Numbered from the stretch's first letter, positions 1 through 11,475 are shown. The stretch: 64,000 nucleotides of DNA from Hyposmocoma kahamanoa (GCF_003589595.1 NW_020653900.1:2271410-2335409); one strand, 5' to 3'. A program made the numbers and translations. Notes: a model not told the origin generated them from the letters alone.

Positions 1-1141
1 ATCTAACTTGTATAATTTAACCGGTAAATGTTAAAACCCGATTCATAATAAGTCCCCGTTATACACTTAATTTTATACACCAAAAAACAATTCAATATTT
101 ACTATTTTTTCAAACAATAAAATATTGATTCTCTACCTTATGTGTAAGAATATAGAGACGTGGAGAAATTTATCGATGTGTGATCATAAATTAGCGCTGT
201 GATAAAGAGTGATATCATTGTCATATTTGAATCGCGTGCCGTGATTCGGCAGATTCGATCAAAGGCACCTCGGACCACCAATGAGCCTCCTAGAGTTGTA
301 GCTAGTGTTGTAATGTTTAACACACATATCGACTTTTTTTTATTGATGTACGTCAGAGAGAGCGATAGAAGCAATATCTAACGGTGAAGCAAAACATGAG
401 CACTGAAACATTGTGCTTGCATAGCGTTATATACCTAAAGCCTGTCCTTATAGGAGACTCTGTTGCGACGTACGATGGTATACAATGATGATTACAATAA
501 ACCTTATCTGGTTGACATAACGGTTATAGCGGTAAAGTAACGAAGTGAAACAATATCGACTATATATAGGCCCAACCTTCAGTTGGCATCACAACATTCC
601 AACAAAACTTGGCAAAAATCAACCTTGTCTCTGTCAATAAATATGAACTTCTAATTACAATTGTAAATTTAAATAAAGAAAATTAAAACTTAAATTTGTC
701 AGAAAACACGATAATTCACTTTGACAGATTCGATCGTTTTGATATCAATGAGTACTTCTGTTTCTCAGACACTATCGATGTCGATAAACGAAACACCACA
801 CATCACTGGCGCTTACTAAAATCGTTCTCAAGAGGCACAATCAACACACATTGAATACTCCTTTGTCGTGCCGAGTGATTTATTGATTGCGGCTCTGTCA
901 ACACGACTGGCACTTTACACCGACTGAATACTTCATTTGATCCGGATTTTTATCGATAATAAAAACCGATCATGAGTCACATCACTCGTTAAGTGTATTT
1001 AGTGTACAAATGATTGCTAGCTATATTTGATTGCGTTTATTATGAATTGTAATTTTGCTGATCATGCGATTTGCGGGTTTTTGTTTCATTAGCAGTTTAT
1101 TTTATAGTGATCAATGAATGACGACATCGATGGCCCGGTTA
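1..1141. other. No recognisable feature
   Basis: AT-rich DNA with short frames only. I see no repeat shared with the rest of the window and no protein motif. Confidence 0.6.
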
Positions 1142-1189
1142 ATAGCATTATGGGTTCTTGAGGTCCTCCTCAAGAACCCATAATGCTAT
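1142..1189. repeat. Perfect short hairpin
   Basis: Arms 1142-1163 and 1168-1189 are perfectly complementary (22 bp) with a 4-base loop (tcct). A weaker extension pairs ggtt with aacc outside. Confidence 0.75.
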
Positions 1190-2000
1190 GATGAACCAAT
1201 TTAGGAGACGAATATTCAATTTTATTGGGTGTGCTGAGAAGCGCGTCGATAATTTCGTTGCTCTGATGCTCATTGTGTTGGGAATTATCTAATTTGAGGC
1301 CAGGTTTTGTCTAGAAAAAAAATTTTAATTGTCATACCAGCCATATTGACGGTTGATGATGAAAACTGTGGAAATTAATTAATGTTTCTCATATTTATTG
1401 AAAGGAAAACATTATATTTAAAGATATATTTTCAGTTACAAGTAATTTTTCGTCTCCAACGGAGGCGTTCGAGTTGTCCCAAACTTGAACCAAAATCTAA
1501 CCCGGTTACGAGTCAAGTTAGAAGCAGCAAAACGGTCAAATTCGAGAATTTTTTAAGGAATAGAATTTCAATAAAATTTTTACACTATAAAAACATTACA
1601 ATTAATTTGTTCAAAAACACTGAAACTTTTTTAAACATTACAAATAATTATTTGCAGACAGTGACATTAGTAATTACCATGAAATAAACAAACTAGTTTA
1701 ACAAATGTAACACTTGCCAGTGAAGTAAGAACACGATCACAGAAATGGATCATCACTTAACTGGCAATAAAGCAAAGGGGATAATGTTTTTACGCTATTC
1801 GTACGGATCGTAACCGCATTAGATTCCCACAAAATTATTCGCCGCTATTCACACGATCTAATAGACTTTTTATGCGTTTTGTTTCATGTTACCGTAAAAG
1901 ATTTAAATATAGGTAATTGTGGAATTGACTGCGAAATTTATAGATTATATGTTGAGATAATTTATCTAGCCCTATGATTGGTTCCGAAGTTAAAATTCTA
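1190..2000. other. No recognisable feature
   Basis: A 101-codon plus frame at 1382-1687 has no domain and composition like its surroundings. Confidence 0.55.
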
Positions 2001-2682
2001 GGGTCGGCAGACTAAAGCACATAAGTCAAAATCCAACATCATTCATTTAAATTAATACATCTACCGGCTAAAGCATTGTCAAATTCATTTGTTACTTCAT
2101 AAATTTCAAACTTTATTCTAGAGGTTAAGAGGGAGCAGAGGAAACATTTCTAATCTTCGATTTGATTTTAGAGGGGTATATCCACTTTAAAGTTAAAAAT
2201 AAAATATTGTATGAGTAACTACACGATATATTTAAGCATAGACATTAATCAGAATCATAAAACAATAAAGTTTCCTCGATAGATAAAAATCACGAAATGA
2301 CCTCTAATTTTCACATTTTTTCGATTTATCCTCGAAATGCTACAGGTTATTAGGACAAAAGTTAGATAATTAATTATATTTATGCATGATCGACAACTGT
2401 CACTACGGATTTTTTTTTATCCCTTTAGTTTTAGAGTTATTCCGCTAAAACGAATTTGGTACTTTTAATGCGCAAAATTCAACATCTCCTGTCGCATGTC
2501 ACGCGAACTTCAGGCATATATTTGTTTCACAAATTTGGGCGGAGCCAACATCAAAACTTTTTTGGCATGCTCCCTCTTAATTAACTTCCAACACTAAAAA
2601 CAACACAAAAACATATACAATGTACAATTATATATTAACAAAAGAAGCATTTTTTGACTTATGTGCTTTAGTCCGCCAACCC
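2001..2682. mobile_element. Non-autonomous TIR element, 682 bp
   Basis: The left end GGGTCGGCAGACTAAAGCAC and the inverse of the right end (GGGTTGGCGGACTAAAGCAC) continue as 'ataagtcaaaa', giving a ~31 bp TIR with two mismatches. It is flanked by TA on both sides (1999-2000, 2683-2684) within a wider TTCTA/TAGAA symmetry. Subterminal inverted copies of an 'aagagggagca' word occur near 2127 and 2572. No transposase frame is present. The TA target suggests Tc1/mariner-like mobilisation. Confidence 0.75.
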
Positions 2683-2704
2683 TAGAATTAGTGTCGCTAG
2701 TGTT

Positions 2705-2935
2705 TCGTCATCACCACCATCGACTCACTTACACCTCCCACTGCTGGGCAGGAGTCTCCTCTCAGGCGAGGGTTTAAGCCTACCCACACTAGCCCAATGC
2801 GGGTTGGGGGTTCACATTTTTTGAGGGTTGTGAACCTTCTAAACGTACAGGTGTCATCATGATATTTTCCTTCACGGAAAAGCTCATACTAAATTTCATA
2901 TTAAATTTTATTACGAAAAACACAGAGGTGCGAGC
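2705..2935. repeat. Family W repeat (LINE 3'-end type)
   Basis: 'tgctgggcaggagtctcct', then 'aatgcgggttggggg' and 'gatattttccttcac' are hallmarks of a widespread lepidopteran repeat. Other copies lie at 31640 and 63880. Its autonomous parent is not in the window. Confidence 0.6.
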
Positions 2936-2949
2936 CCTGATTCTTTTCT

Positions 2950-3205
2950 TTTAAATATCAAGTGACGGGACGAACAAGGTAAGCGACACGCCTGTCCATA
3001 ACACCAGTGCCACTCAGAGCTTTAAATCTCAAAGATCTGAGGGGCACTGCCACTGCGCCCGTCACCCTGAAACATAAGTTGAAAAGTTCTATGTGCCTGA
3101 AATTTCACCAGCTCCCTTACTTTTCAAAACTGCAACACACTAATGCTCACAGTGGTAGTACAGCCATGGACGAACTCTTTCACAAGGAGCTCTACTGCAA
3201 CTAGA
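2950..3205 (-). mobile_element. Family A copy
   Basis: Minus-strand A. On plus it reads 'caagtgacgggacgaacaag', 'gcgacacgcctgtccataac', 'gatctgaggggcactgcc', and ends 'cacaaggagctctactgc'. The middle (the 'ctgcttggcggcagaaa' part) is deleted. Confidence 0.75.
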
Positions 3206-3300
3206 TTAGTAATTAGTATTTTGCAAATAACACATTCATTTTATCTTTTCCAATATCTTTTTTTAATTTACAGCTAGAAGATGGAGAGAAGAACACCTGC

Positions 3301-3461
3301 CCCCGTAGCATGGCTAGGCATGATAGTCGCGACGCGCGCGATAAAATTGAAATAAGTGCGCGCTATTGGCCGTCTCAATCAGATCTAATTTATATAGCCA
3401 ATAGTGCGCGCTTATTTCAATTTTATCGCGCGCAACTATCATGCATAGCCATACTACGGGG
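3301..3461. mobile_element. Foldback MITE, 161 bp
   Basis: The arms of ~70 bp begin CCCCGTAG and end CTACGGGG, with a 6-base insertion (cgcgac) in the left arm, a 'gcgcgcgataaaattgaaat' core and a ~25 base loop. Almost the whole element can fold on itself. No target duplication is visible. Confidence 0.7.
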
Positions 3462-3861
3462 ACTGGTTATATTATAAATTGCCTTATTTCTACTTCGGTA
3501 ACACATCTAATGCTACAATGCAATTTTTTGTCGATCGTCGGTAACAAATGTAACTGCTTGAGAAAGCGAAACTCATTATTATTATTGCTTACATTGCTTT
3601 TTATGCTTTACTATCTTTCCCGATAAATGCGCTTGCTGTTACGATATTTTGCAGCCGTGATGCAATAAAGCCACATCTGCAAAATTACACCTTTGCAGGA
3701 GAAAGGCTTTAAATTTTTAAGGACGAAATTTGGCTTTTTATAGGATATACATTTTTCTTACGTGTACCTTCTACATGTTGGTTTTATCAAGTGATAATTA
3801 GTCACCGCAATTGCATGTTGATCGATTAAGGCTCACAGGTACAGGCATCTCAGATATTTTA
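3462..3861. other. No recognisable feature
   Basis: AT-rich spacer between a foldback MITE and family A pieces. Confidence 0.55.
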
Positions 3862-4150
3862 TTATGATATCAAGTTACGGGACGAACAAGCCGTGGGCCT
3901 AGTGTTGTACGCCACCAGGCTTCCTGTAACAGTTGCAGTGCCACTCAAAGCTTTCAATCGCAAAGACCTGATGGACATTGCCACTACAGGCACATGAGAC
4001 TTGTCAACTTATGTCTCAGGGGGACAGGGGCAGTGGCAGTGCCCCTCATGTCTTTGTGATTTAAAGATCTGAGTAGCAATGTAACTATTATGGACAGGCG
4101 TGTCGCTTATCATCAGGCGCACGACTTTGTTCGTCCAGTCACTTGGTATC
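3862..4150. repeat. Two family A pieces in inverted orientation
   Basis: A minus piece (3862 to about 3990, 'gttacgggacgaacaag') is followed at once by a plus piece (about 3991-4150, ending 'gtcacttggtatcat'). The junction joins unrelated internal positions of A, so this is a rearrangement and not two whole insertions. Confidence 0.7.
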
Positions 4151-4484
4151 ATGAAACTATGAACTAACTTATCACAACGATATTATGGTGAAAATTCTTT
4201 TACGACGACATTAGTATCAACTGATAAAGTACTTGGTTTTCGTAAAAAATGAAAAAAAACTTAACAAGACTGCAATGTACGTTTTAATTGATTTACAAAA
4301 CCAAGAAACACAACTCTATTGTAGCGTAAATCGCGTACAGGAAATTGCCTAATTAATTTTTTCTGCACTAGGCCAGGCCTGTCTTACAGGTTAATCAATG
4401 TATCCTTGTTACCGGTATGAGAATGGATACGAAAGGATATTACCGAAAAGGTTTAACGTTTTAAATAAACAAACATTCATTTTT

Positions 4485-4830
4485 AACCGACTTCAACAAA
4501 AAGGAGGAAGGTCTCAATTTAACTGTATTTTTTTAGGTGGTGTATGTTACGCGATTAGTCTGAGATTTATGAACCGATTTGTACGATACTTTTTTGTTGG
4601 ATCAAATTTGAATGGGATCACTACTGACATGCCCCCTAGGTCAGTAGTGATCCCATTCAAATTTCGGATTAATTCCGTAATTTGCCACCATTAGAAATGG
4701 AATAATTTTTATCAAATTTGAATGGGAATGATCCCAGCTCTGATGTCAATAGTGATCCCATTGAAATTTGAAAAAAATATTCTACCTCTAAAAATGGTGG
4801 CTAATTACGGAATGAATCCGGTTTGTAAGG
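4485..4830 (+). mobile_element. Family B copy rearranged into nested hairpins
   Basis: It starts like B ('ttaaccgacttcaacaaaaa', 'gttacgcgatta', 'cttttttgttgg') and ends with 'gaatgaatccggtttg'. Within it lie two inverted repeats: a perfect 25-bp one (4604-4628 with 4640-4664) and a longer imperfect one (about 4665-4729 with 4756-4821). This suggests inverted internal duplication after insertion. Confidence 0.65.
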
Positions 4831-5530
4831 GTGCTGATGAAATTATAGATACATAGGATTTGTCAACTTACTAGTCTCTTTCCAGTTTTGGCGGAAATTC
4901 TTATTATTGTGACGTGATGCAATTATGTCCATCTTGATCTGTTCCTGATTTCCTCGGCACCATTTAAGTCGAGCTTTGAATGTCTTTTTAGTTGCACACA
5001 TGTGCTCATAAACGGGGCCGCGAGAAGGTTTGCCATGCATGACTCAATTCTGAAAACTCAGCCGCGCCTCCCCGTGTAAGTGCTTCACGTGCTTATTCCA
5101 ACCAACAACATGACGCTTACTTCTAACCGCCTTGTTACTGGAACACCTGTCAGCCGCTTCACTCACTCATAATTGTGCTGTACAAATTATCAATTTCCCT
5201 CCAGTGTTCAGTATTGTTACACTGACGAAGCCCCTCAGGAAAACCGACATCTTTTAAGTGAGCGTTACACAATTTATAATATTCATTTATTTGTTTCGAA
5301 TCTCTCCCCTCTCTCCCCAGACAACTCTATTCGCACACTGTTTTACAAAATTATGTTATGGTCGCAATTCTAACCCAACCTAACCTAGTGGAAGTATCAG
5401 TTCTATAAGATTATTTTTATGTGTTTCCGAGCTTAAACCACTGAAATTACATTTATATTCAGTTACGTTATTCTCGGTGAATGTTATATCCGAAGTGTTT
5501 ATATAAAATGTACATTATGCCATCTGTATA
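4831..5530. other. No recognisable feature
   Basis: The short minus-strand frame near 4843-5040 has no domain I can name. Confidence 0.5.
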
Positions 5531-5544
5531 ATAGATTGAAACTT

Positions 5545-5793
5545 AGGAAATGAAACTATTTTTCCGGATTTAATTCGCGTATATTTGTTTTTTCAAACAA
5601 ACCGACTTTTCGGGCCCTTTACAGGTCCCATGGTCACGGTTGACATCAACCGACCATGGGAGTCAACTGTGACCATGGGACCTGTAAAGGGCCCGAAAAG
5701 TCGGTTTGTTTGAAAAAACAAATATACGCGAATTAAATCCGGAAAAATAGTTTCATTTCCTATGTGTAACAATCGCGAAAACCTAAGAACTCG
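5545..5793. mobile_element. Family C foldback with 14-bp target duplication
   Basis: Arms 5544-5644 and 5662-5762 are complementary over 101 bp with very few mismatches, around a 17-base loop. On the minus strand it starts 'cgagttcttaggttttcg'. It is flanked by ATAGATTGAAACTT at 5531-5544 and 5794-5807. The core words are 'gaaactatttttccggattt' and 'cgggccctttacaggtccc'. Confidence 0.85.
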
Positions 5794-5807
5794 ATAGATT
5801 GAAACTT

Positions 5808-6776
5808 GTTATATCAATCGTCTATTATACCCAATGACCTTTATATCATACAAGAATATGTTATATCCGTTGAACGTTATATGGACAAAAAATATCTCTT
5901 TTATTATTACATCTTACGAACTGCACCCAGCATAAAATAGTAACCGCCGATTCTAGAACTTTACGTTTCTACGATATTATTTTTACCTTCGCAAATATGC
6001 CTATAATTACGTTCGCGTGTTGATCAATTAAACTATCAATCAATCGCCGTCCAAATGCGATAATTAATTTTTAAACAGCGATTAGTTGATTGCTGATTAT
6101 ATGGAATATTCAATTAGAACAGAACTAGAGAAGGGCCTATAAATCTTACGACAAGTCGTGTTGATTTACTTAAAACGATTTTAAATGTTAAAACCGTTTA
6201 AAAGTCCAGTTTCGATTTCAATGATTTCATGGAATAAAGAAATCGTAATAGGATTAACCATTTCAATCAAAAAGAAACACTGTTAGCACGCCTAAAGGTT
6301 CTTTTTGGTTTGAAAAACGAACATGGCGACAGTCCAACTGATGGGAAGCTATTATTGTGATATATGATCTTAAGTCTGTGCCTATGATCGCACTGGCTCA
6401 TCATATCTCTCAATTGAGAACACTAAAGATATAGAAATTTTTTGACTGGCAGAGAATGCCATATGGCATTAAGTCCGATATTTCTACTTCAGTGTATTGT
6501 ACAATAAAGTTTAAATAAATAAATTAATGTTTGGAGTGGTAATCTTCTGCAAAGTAGTATTCTTCCTTTTTATCGTCTTCTTTTCTGATTCCTGGCCACT
6601 TATTTTTGAAATTTTGAACAGTTCTCGAATTCCTTTTCCTTCACTATTCTTATGGTTAGTTATTCTATCCATCGTTACTACCATTAAAATTCTTGAAACT
6701 AGAAGACTTGCCCATAAATCACAAATTACCTTCACTTTGTTAAACCTCACGTCGATTATTATTAAAATTATATAGT
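5808..6776. other. No recognisable feature
   Basis: Frames on both strands at 6511-6775 overlap each other; neither carries a motif. Confidence 0.5.
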
Positions 6777-6960
6777 TCCTTAAGTTATATAGGCCCTTTT
6801 GAGGTGAGTATTGTGTATTGTGTTAGTTATTTTTATAGGGAGTATTTTATAATAACTGTACTTTTTCTGTAAATCATTTCGTTTGTTACAGCCTTTTCTT
6901 TTCCACTTTTATTATTACTTACAATAAATCTGTGAACCGAGTCTTCTGCATTCTTCGTTT
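6777..6960 (+). repeat. Diverged partial relative of the solo LTR
   Basis: This aligns with the second half of the LTR: 'ggccc' then 'gtgag', 'tagggagt' then 'ttttataata', 'ttgttacagcc', 'acaataaa' then 'tgtgaaccg'. The first half is not recognisable and no target duplication is seen. Confidence 0.45.
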
Positions 6961-7365
6961 GCTAGGGGTAGGCTGAAGAGAGAACGAAAAAAAATGTTTA
7001 CAAATACTTTTTATGAAACGTTTTATACAAATCTAAAAATATCGTAAAAAAAACCACTCGAGAGAATATATCTCGAAAAACACCTGCAAATTTCGTACCT
7101 ATAAGGATGCATTATTACACAAATCCATCACTTGGATTAAAATTTGTCTGTCACTCAAACAGTTGGGAATAGACTCGCTTTGTATGGATTGTATGGGTGT
7201 ATATGGATTTGTACGGATAATAGCAAAATGATTGACTTCTCATTGTGGCCCATTCAAGCGCGTCGGAGCAGGCGAAATTCAATTTTATTGGGTAATTTTC
7301 AATGTCTATGTAGGTGGTGTGGGATGATGGAAAAGGTTTACAACCCCGAAATGTATTCGAACTTA

Positions 7366-7910
7366 AATAATCTTTATTTCATAGGTGAGCATAATACAAT
7401 TGAAAGTGTCATATTGATTAAACTCTACTGCTCATTCGTAAGGCAGATTCCCCTGAGAAGAATCAGCAAGAAACTTTAGACGTTGCTCTTTGCATCAACA
7501 TTGTACACCAATTATAGTTTACAATATTTATTTCAAACATCTCTGATCGAGACTACCTGCAAAAGCTAAATGGTTCTGTGTACCTTCAGTGTACCGAAAG
7601 TTTTTGTTTCACTATAGTTTTAAACCTCGTGAATGGCAAATTTTGATCAATCGGAATCTTAATATGGAAGCTAGTACATTGCCTCTTTAATGAATTTGTA
7701 CTTCGTGATGACGAAAACAGCCAGTTCATTATAAGGAAACGATTTGTAGTATGTGTGATTAAGCATTTTAACTTGTGAGATAATGTTTTCTTTCTAATTA
7801 AAATTATAACATCTAGTTTACTATTATTACAACCCAACAATGTACAATTGTTTCTTTTCGACATAAATTCTTTTTTTACTAAAACCGTCATCAATAATAT
7901 CCTCATTATC
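7366..7910 (-). pseudogene. LINE-J copy: 3' UTR and RT C-terminus
   Basis: The minus strand encodes an RT C-terminal stretch (open 7586-7906) containing FSSSRSTNSLKRQC and LPFTRFKTIVKQKL, the end of a lepidopteran CR1/Jockey-type LINE. The 3' UTR has 'ggcagattcccctgagaag' and reaches 'aataatctttatttcatagg' at its end. The 5' part is missing. Confidence 0.7.
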
Positions 7911-8269
7911 GACTTTTAAGCGTTGACATACAATGCGTGATATACGCTTTTAGAAAGTTGCTAAATCTACAGGTACGCCGTTTCGACTGAAGAGCGGTCA
8001 GTTTAAAAATGACAAAGGCAAGTGATGCGTATTGTTTCCAACCCATGTTTCCAAGATTGACGCGTCAGACCGGGTGGGCTGACAACCGGCAGTACTGTCA
8101 AATTGACAAACAGGCAATGTGAGTGCAACAAATAAGCAATTGAGATAATTGACTCAATTCCATTTCACAGATTGAGCCAAATGTCTAAATGTAACGTCCT
8201 CTGTCTGTTCATAAGCTTAACTGTCCGCAAATCCGGTACGCATTATGAAATTCCTTTTAATATTTTTTT

Positions 8270-8553
8270 TTATGATACACACTGGCGGGACGAACAAGTC
8301 ATATGCGATGGTGTTAAGCGAGTAGTAGCAATTGCAGTGCAAATCAAAGCTTTGAATCACAAAGATCTCAGAGACGCTGACACTACGCCTGTCATCCTGA
8401 GAGATAAGTTGACAAGTCTCATGTGCTTGTAATCACCAGCACTTAGTCTTCAAAACCGGAACGCAATAAAGGTCATTACTGCTTAGCGGCAGAAATAGGT
8501 AAAATGGCAGTACTTCCCTTTACGAACGCTTTCACAAGGAGCTCTACTGCTAT
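8270..8553 (-). mobile_element. Family A copy
   Basis: 'ggcgggacgaacaagtcata', 'ctgcttagcggcagaaatag' and 'cacaaggagctctactgc' span the whole element. Confidence 0.75.
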
Positions 8554-8669
8554 TTACTGTTTTGTTATGTTTCTCCTAACCCGTTCAAGGACAGTATCTA
8601 AATAATATCCCACACAAAAAGGCGCTACTTTTCTTTGTGCCGTAGTGCGTACATTGAGTCGATATAAGA

Positions 8670-8929
8670 TCATCATCATCATCATCATCATATCAGCCGG
8701 AAGACGTCCACTGCTGAACATAGGCCTCCCCTAAAGATTGCCAGACTAGCTGTTCGGACTCGACGTGCATCCATCGGTTACCTACCGCCCTTACCAGGTC
8801 ATCCGTCCATCTCGTAGGGGGCCCGTCCCACTGAACGCTTGCTAGTTCGTGGTCTCCGTTCGAGGACCTTTCTACCCCAACAGACGTCAGTTCTACGAGC
8901 TATGTGCCCTGCCCACTGCCACTTCAACT
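8670..8929 (-). mobile_element. RTE-like LINE, 3' part (left fragment split by the solo LTR)
   Basis: The minus-strand 3' end carries an ATG/TGA-type trinucleotide tail (atc repeats on plus, 8670-8690), then 'cagccggaagacgtccactg', a common lepidopteran LINE end. The coding remainder is degenerate. It continues after the LTR at 9464. Confidence 0.75.
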
Positions 8930-9463
8930 TGTGACGGTGTGACCTCCTTACACCGTCATCTCACCTTTTTGTATCGCCTCTCTCCGCTTGCATCCTATAA
9001 TTTTTTCTTTTACTTGTATTTAAATTTTAAATTTGAATTGTTCCATCTTCCTTCACTTTCTCATTTTGTTTTCGTACCACGGTCACTCCCAGCTCGACCG
9101 CCACAACAGTCGGAGCTGTTTCAAATTACATCGCGTATAATCGCTAATTTTGGTTCTTTACTACGTTTATAATCGTCATTAAATAAGCTAAATCATGTGT
9201 AATAATCTATAACAGTCTACAGCCTTCATGTACCTAAGATTACGTATCTGTAATTCAGTTACTCGGCCCATTTAGGGGTAAGTGCCTTAGTATCCATATA
9301 AAGTGTAGGGAGTGTTTTATACTATTGTACCTGTTTTTTTACATTTACCTTTTTATTGTTACAGCATTTTCGTTTTACCTCACTTCTTTTAATAAATTTT
9401 GTGGACCGGAAGTTTCCTGTTTCATTGCCGTGGTCACGGCTATTTAGGGTTACAACCCTTTCA
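8930..9463 (+). mobile_element. Solo LTR of an LTR retrotransposon, copy 1
   Basis: The 534 bp element starts TGTGACGGTG and ends CCCTTTCA, the TG…CA ends of an LTR. It is flanked by AACT at 8926-8929 and 9464-9467, a 4-bp duplication as in Ty3/gypsy elements. It contains an AATAAA near 9386 and a TTTATAC/initiator-like stretch near 9313. It splits an RTE-like LINE copy, whose two halves rejoin in the order seen uninterrupted at 17350-17400. No internal gag-pol is attached, so it is a recombination product. A second copy lies at 52421-52937. Confidence 0.75.
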
Positions 9464-9752
9464 AACTTACTAATCCTTTGGGCTATGTCGGTGACTTCGT
9501 TCTTCTACGGATCTTCTCATTTCTGATTCGATCAAGTAGAGAAATGCCGAGCATTGCTTGCTCCTCAGCTCGTTGAATGACTTTGAACTTTTTTATAAGG
9601 CCCATAGTAAGTAACCACGTAGCAGAGCCGAAGGTCATCGCTGGCAACACGCAGTGCTCGAAGACTTGTGTCTTCAAGGACTGCGGTATTGCGGACAAGA
9701 AGACATCCCGCAGCTTTCCGAAAGCTTTCTTTGGAGAAGCAAAAAACAGCAA
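9464..9752 (-). pseudogene. RTE-like reverse transcriptase C-terminal fragment (right fragment)
   Basis: The minus strand encodes part of the RT thumb/C-terminal region: a FGKLRDVFLSAIPQSLK-like stretch, then VFEHCVLPAMTFGSATW and an RNEKIRRRT tail, as in lepidopteran RTE-type LINEs. The copy is 5' truncated near 9750, frameshifted after RRRTK and interrupted by the solo LTR. It is not functional. Confidence 0.75.
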
Positions 9753-11051
9753 CTATTAGAACATTTTTGCGCACTACATTTCCTATTCGTATCAATTCCG
9801 AATCCTAAAAATGACGGTCCGGAATGTCATAGTAATCATTTTATATCTAGGTGTACAAGCGATGTTCGTATTTTTTCGGATTCGAATGGGACTTAGTGCA
9901 CAAGGGACATCGGAAGTGGGTCCGAGTTTCTAGATTTATGTAGTCTCGGATTCCGAACGAATACGAGTCGAAGGCTGTGCGAAAACGCGCTAAAGCCCGT
10001 TGGTTTTTGAGATCCATATAGCAAAACGAGATACCCCGTACAATCATATTCTGATATTTAATTTTACGGTGAACGCGGTCACTCTTCATGAACGGGTTAA
10101 GTATTACAGTTTGCATGAAAAACAATGTCATTTTGGTTATACAAACCTTAAGAGTCGATATTCCTAAGCTCAAATTAAAATTTTTCTCGTACTAATACGG
10201 TTCATTTTGCTTGGCGACCCAAGTGGCAGGGACACTGGCATTATTTCTGAATTAATTTTTTTATTACAGAAATTAAAGGCATTTGAGAAATGTATATAAA
10301 ATGTATAGAAAAACACCACATTGTAATCAGTATTTTACTTATTTATAATTGAGGATATGCCTCAATTTTACTATATATACTCCGGGACACATTATTCGAC
10401 CCACTTAGCATTTTTGTCGTAAAGGGCTAGAATACATAAATAGCGTTTTCATCGAAGAAAAAGTTTACCCCCGGTTTTGCAAATTCAAATTCCCAACAAG
10501 GACTTATGGAAAAGACGTTTAGTTTACTAGTTTCAAATTGCATTATAGCTTTTGATCAACAAACATTGTTTAAGCTTAGGGCACTTAATACTGAAAATGG
10601 GTTGTGCCTCGAATTAAGTGTGCGGAAGTGTATTTTTTCCAAAGTTATTGATTCAACAATTTCGCTGTTGTACGAAATCGACCAAAGCCATTTGAGGTAG
10701 TAGACTCTTAAATTTAAAACCATTAAAGCTGCTTCGATTAGTTTCCAAAAACAGTGAGAAAGCGATTAGTATAATATGTAGCAGCCAATGCCAAACTACT
10801 GTTACTAAAGCTCGAAACAAGCCTTTTGACAAAACAGGATATGCCGTTTAATTGGCTGTCAAAATGTTAATAGTTGCGTAGGCGTTAAAGTGATTATTTT
10901 TTATTACAATTTAAATTAACTAAACTTGCTTAACTTCGTCTGTGTCGACCTTTTTCTACATATTAGAACCCGATTTAATATTGCATTTGGTTACAATATA
11001 GCCATTTTTAACGTCAGACGCAAAAAGAGAAGAATTTTATTTACAATTTAG
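9753..11051. other. No recognisable feature
   Basis: A 108-codon minus frame at 9847-10173 is of higher GC but shows no known domain; possibly an unrecognised transposon part. Confidence 0.45.
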
Positions 11052-11325
11052 TGGCAGTAGAGCTCCTGGTGAAAGAGTGCGTCCAGGGAAGTAACACCAC
11101 CTTACCTATTTCTGCCACCGAGCAGTAACGTGAGCATAACTGCCTTCCAATTTTGAAGGGTGCTGGTTAAATTATGGGCACATGGGACTGGTTAACTTCG
11201 GGGCACTGTCTCAGGGCGACAGGTGCAATAGCAGTGTCACTCAGATATTTGCGATTTAAAATTCTGAGTGGCACTCCAACTATTATGAATAGGCGTGTCG
11301 CTTACCACCAGGCGCATTGTATCTG
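11052..11325 (+). mobile_element. Family A copy, 3' end replaced
   Basis: It runs from 'gcagtagagctcctggtgaa' to 'aggcgtgtcgcttaccacca', then switches to family N at about 11326 before the usual A tail. Confidence 0.75.
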
Positions 11326-11475
11326 TATGTCTGTTTGTGGCATCATAGCTCCCAAACGGCTGGACGGAATTTTAAAGCAGTTTTTTATTTGAAAGGTGAA
11401 TTGATCGGTTTGGTTCCTAGCTATGTTTGATAAACAATGATGTTTAAAGATCACTAGCTAATTCTAGGTTCACAA
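11326..11475 (+). repeat. Family N repeat fragment
   Basis: 'atgtctgtttgtggcatcat', 'agctcccaaacggctggacg', 'gtttggttcctagctatgtt': a common lepidopteran repeat. A minus-strand copy is at 35575. Confidence 0.5.

Noticed and set aside
1142..1189. microRNA precursor candidate
   Set aside because: The loop is only 4 bases and pairing is perfect over just 22 bp, unlike a typical pre-miRNA; more likely a tiny palindrome.
6511..6775. Overlapping hydrophobic (plus) and basic (minus) frames
   Set aside because: Neither has a motif; the hydrophobic frame is explained by T-rich sequence.
9849..10173. 108-codon minus frame as a gene
   Set aside because: No motif recognised; kept only as an unassigned stretch.
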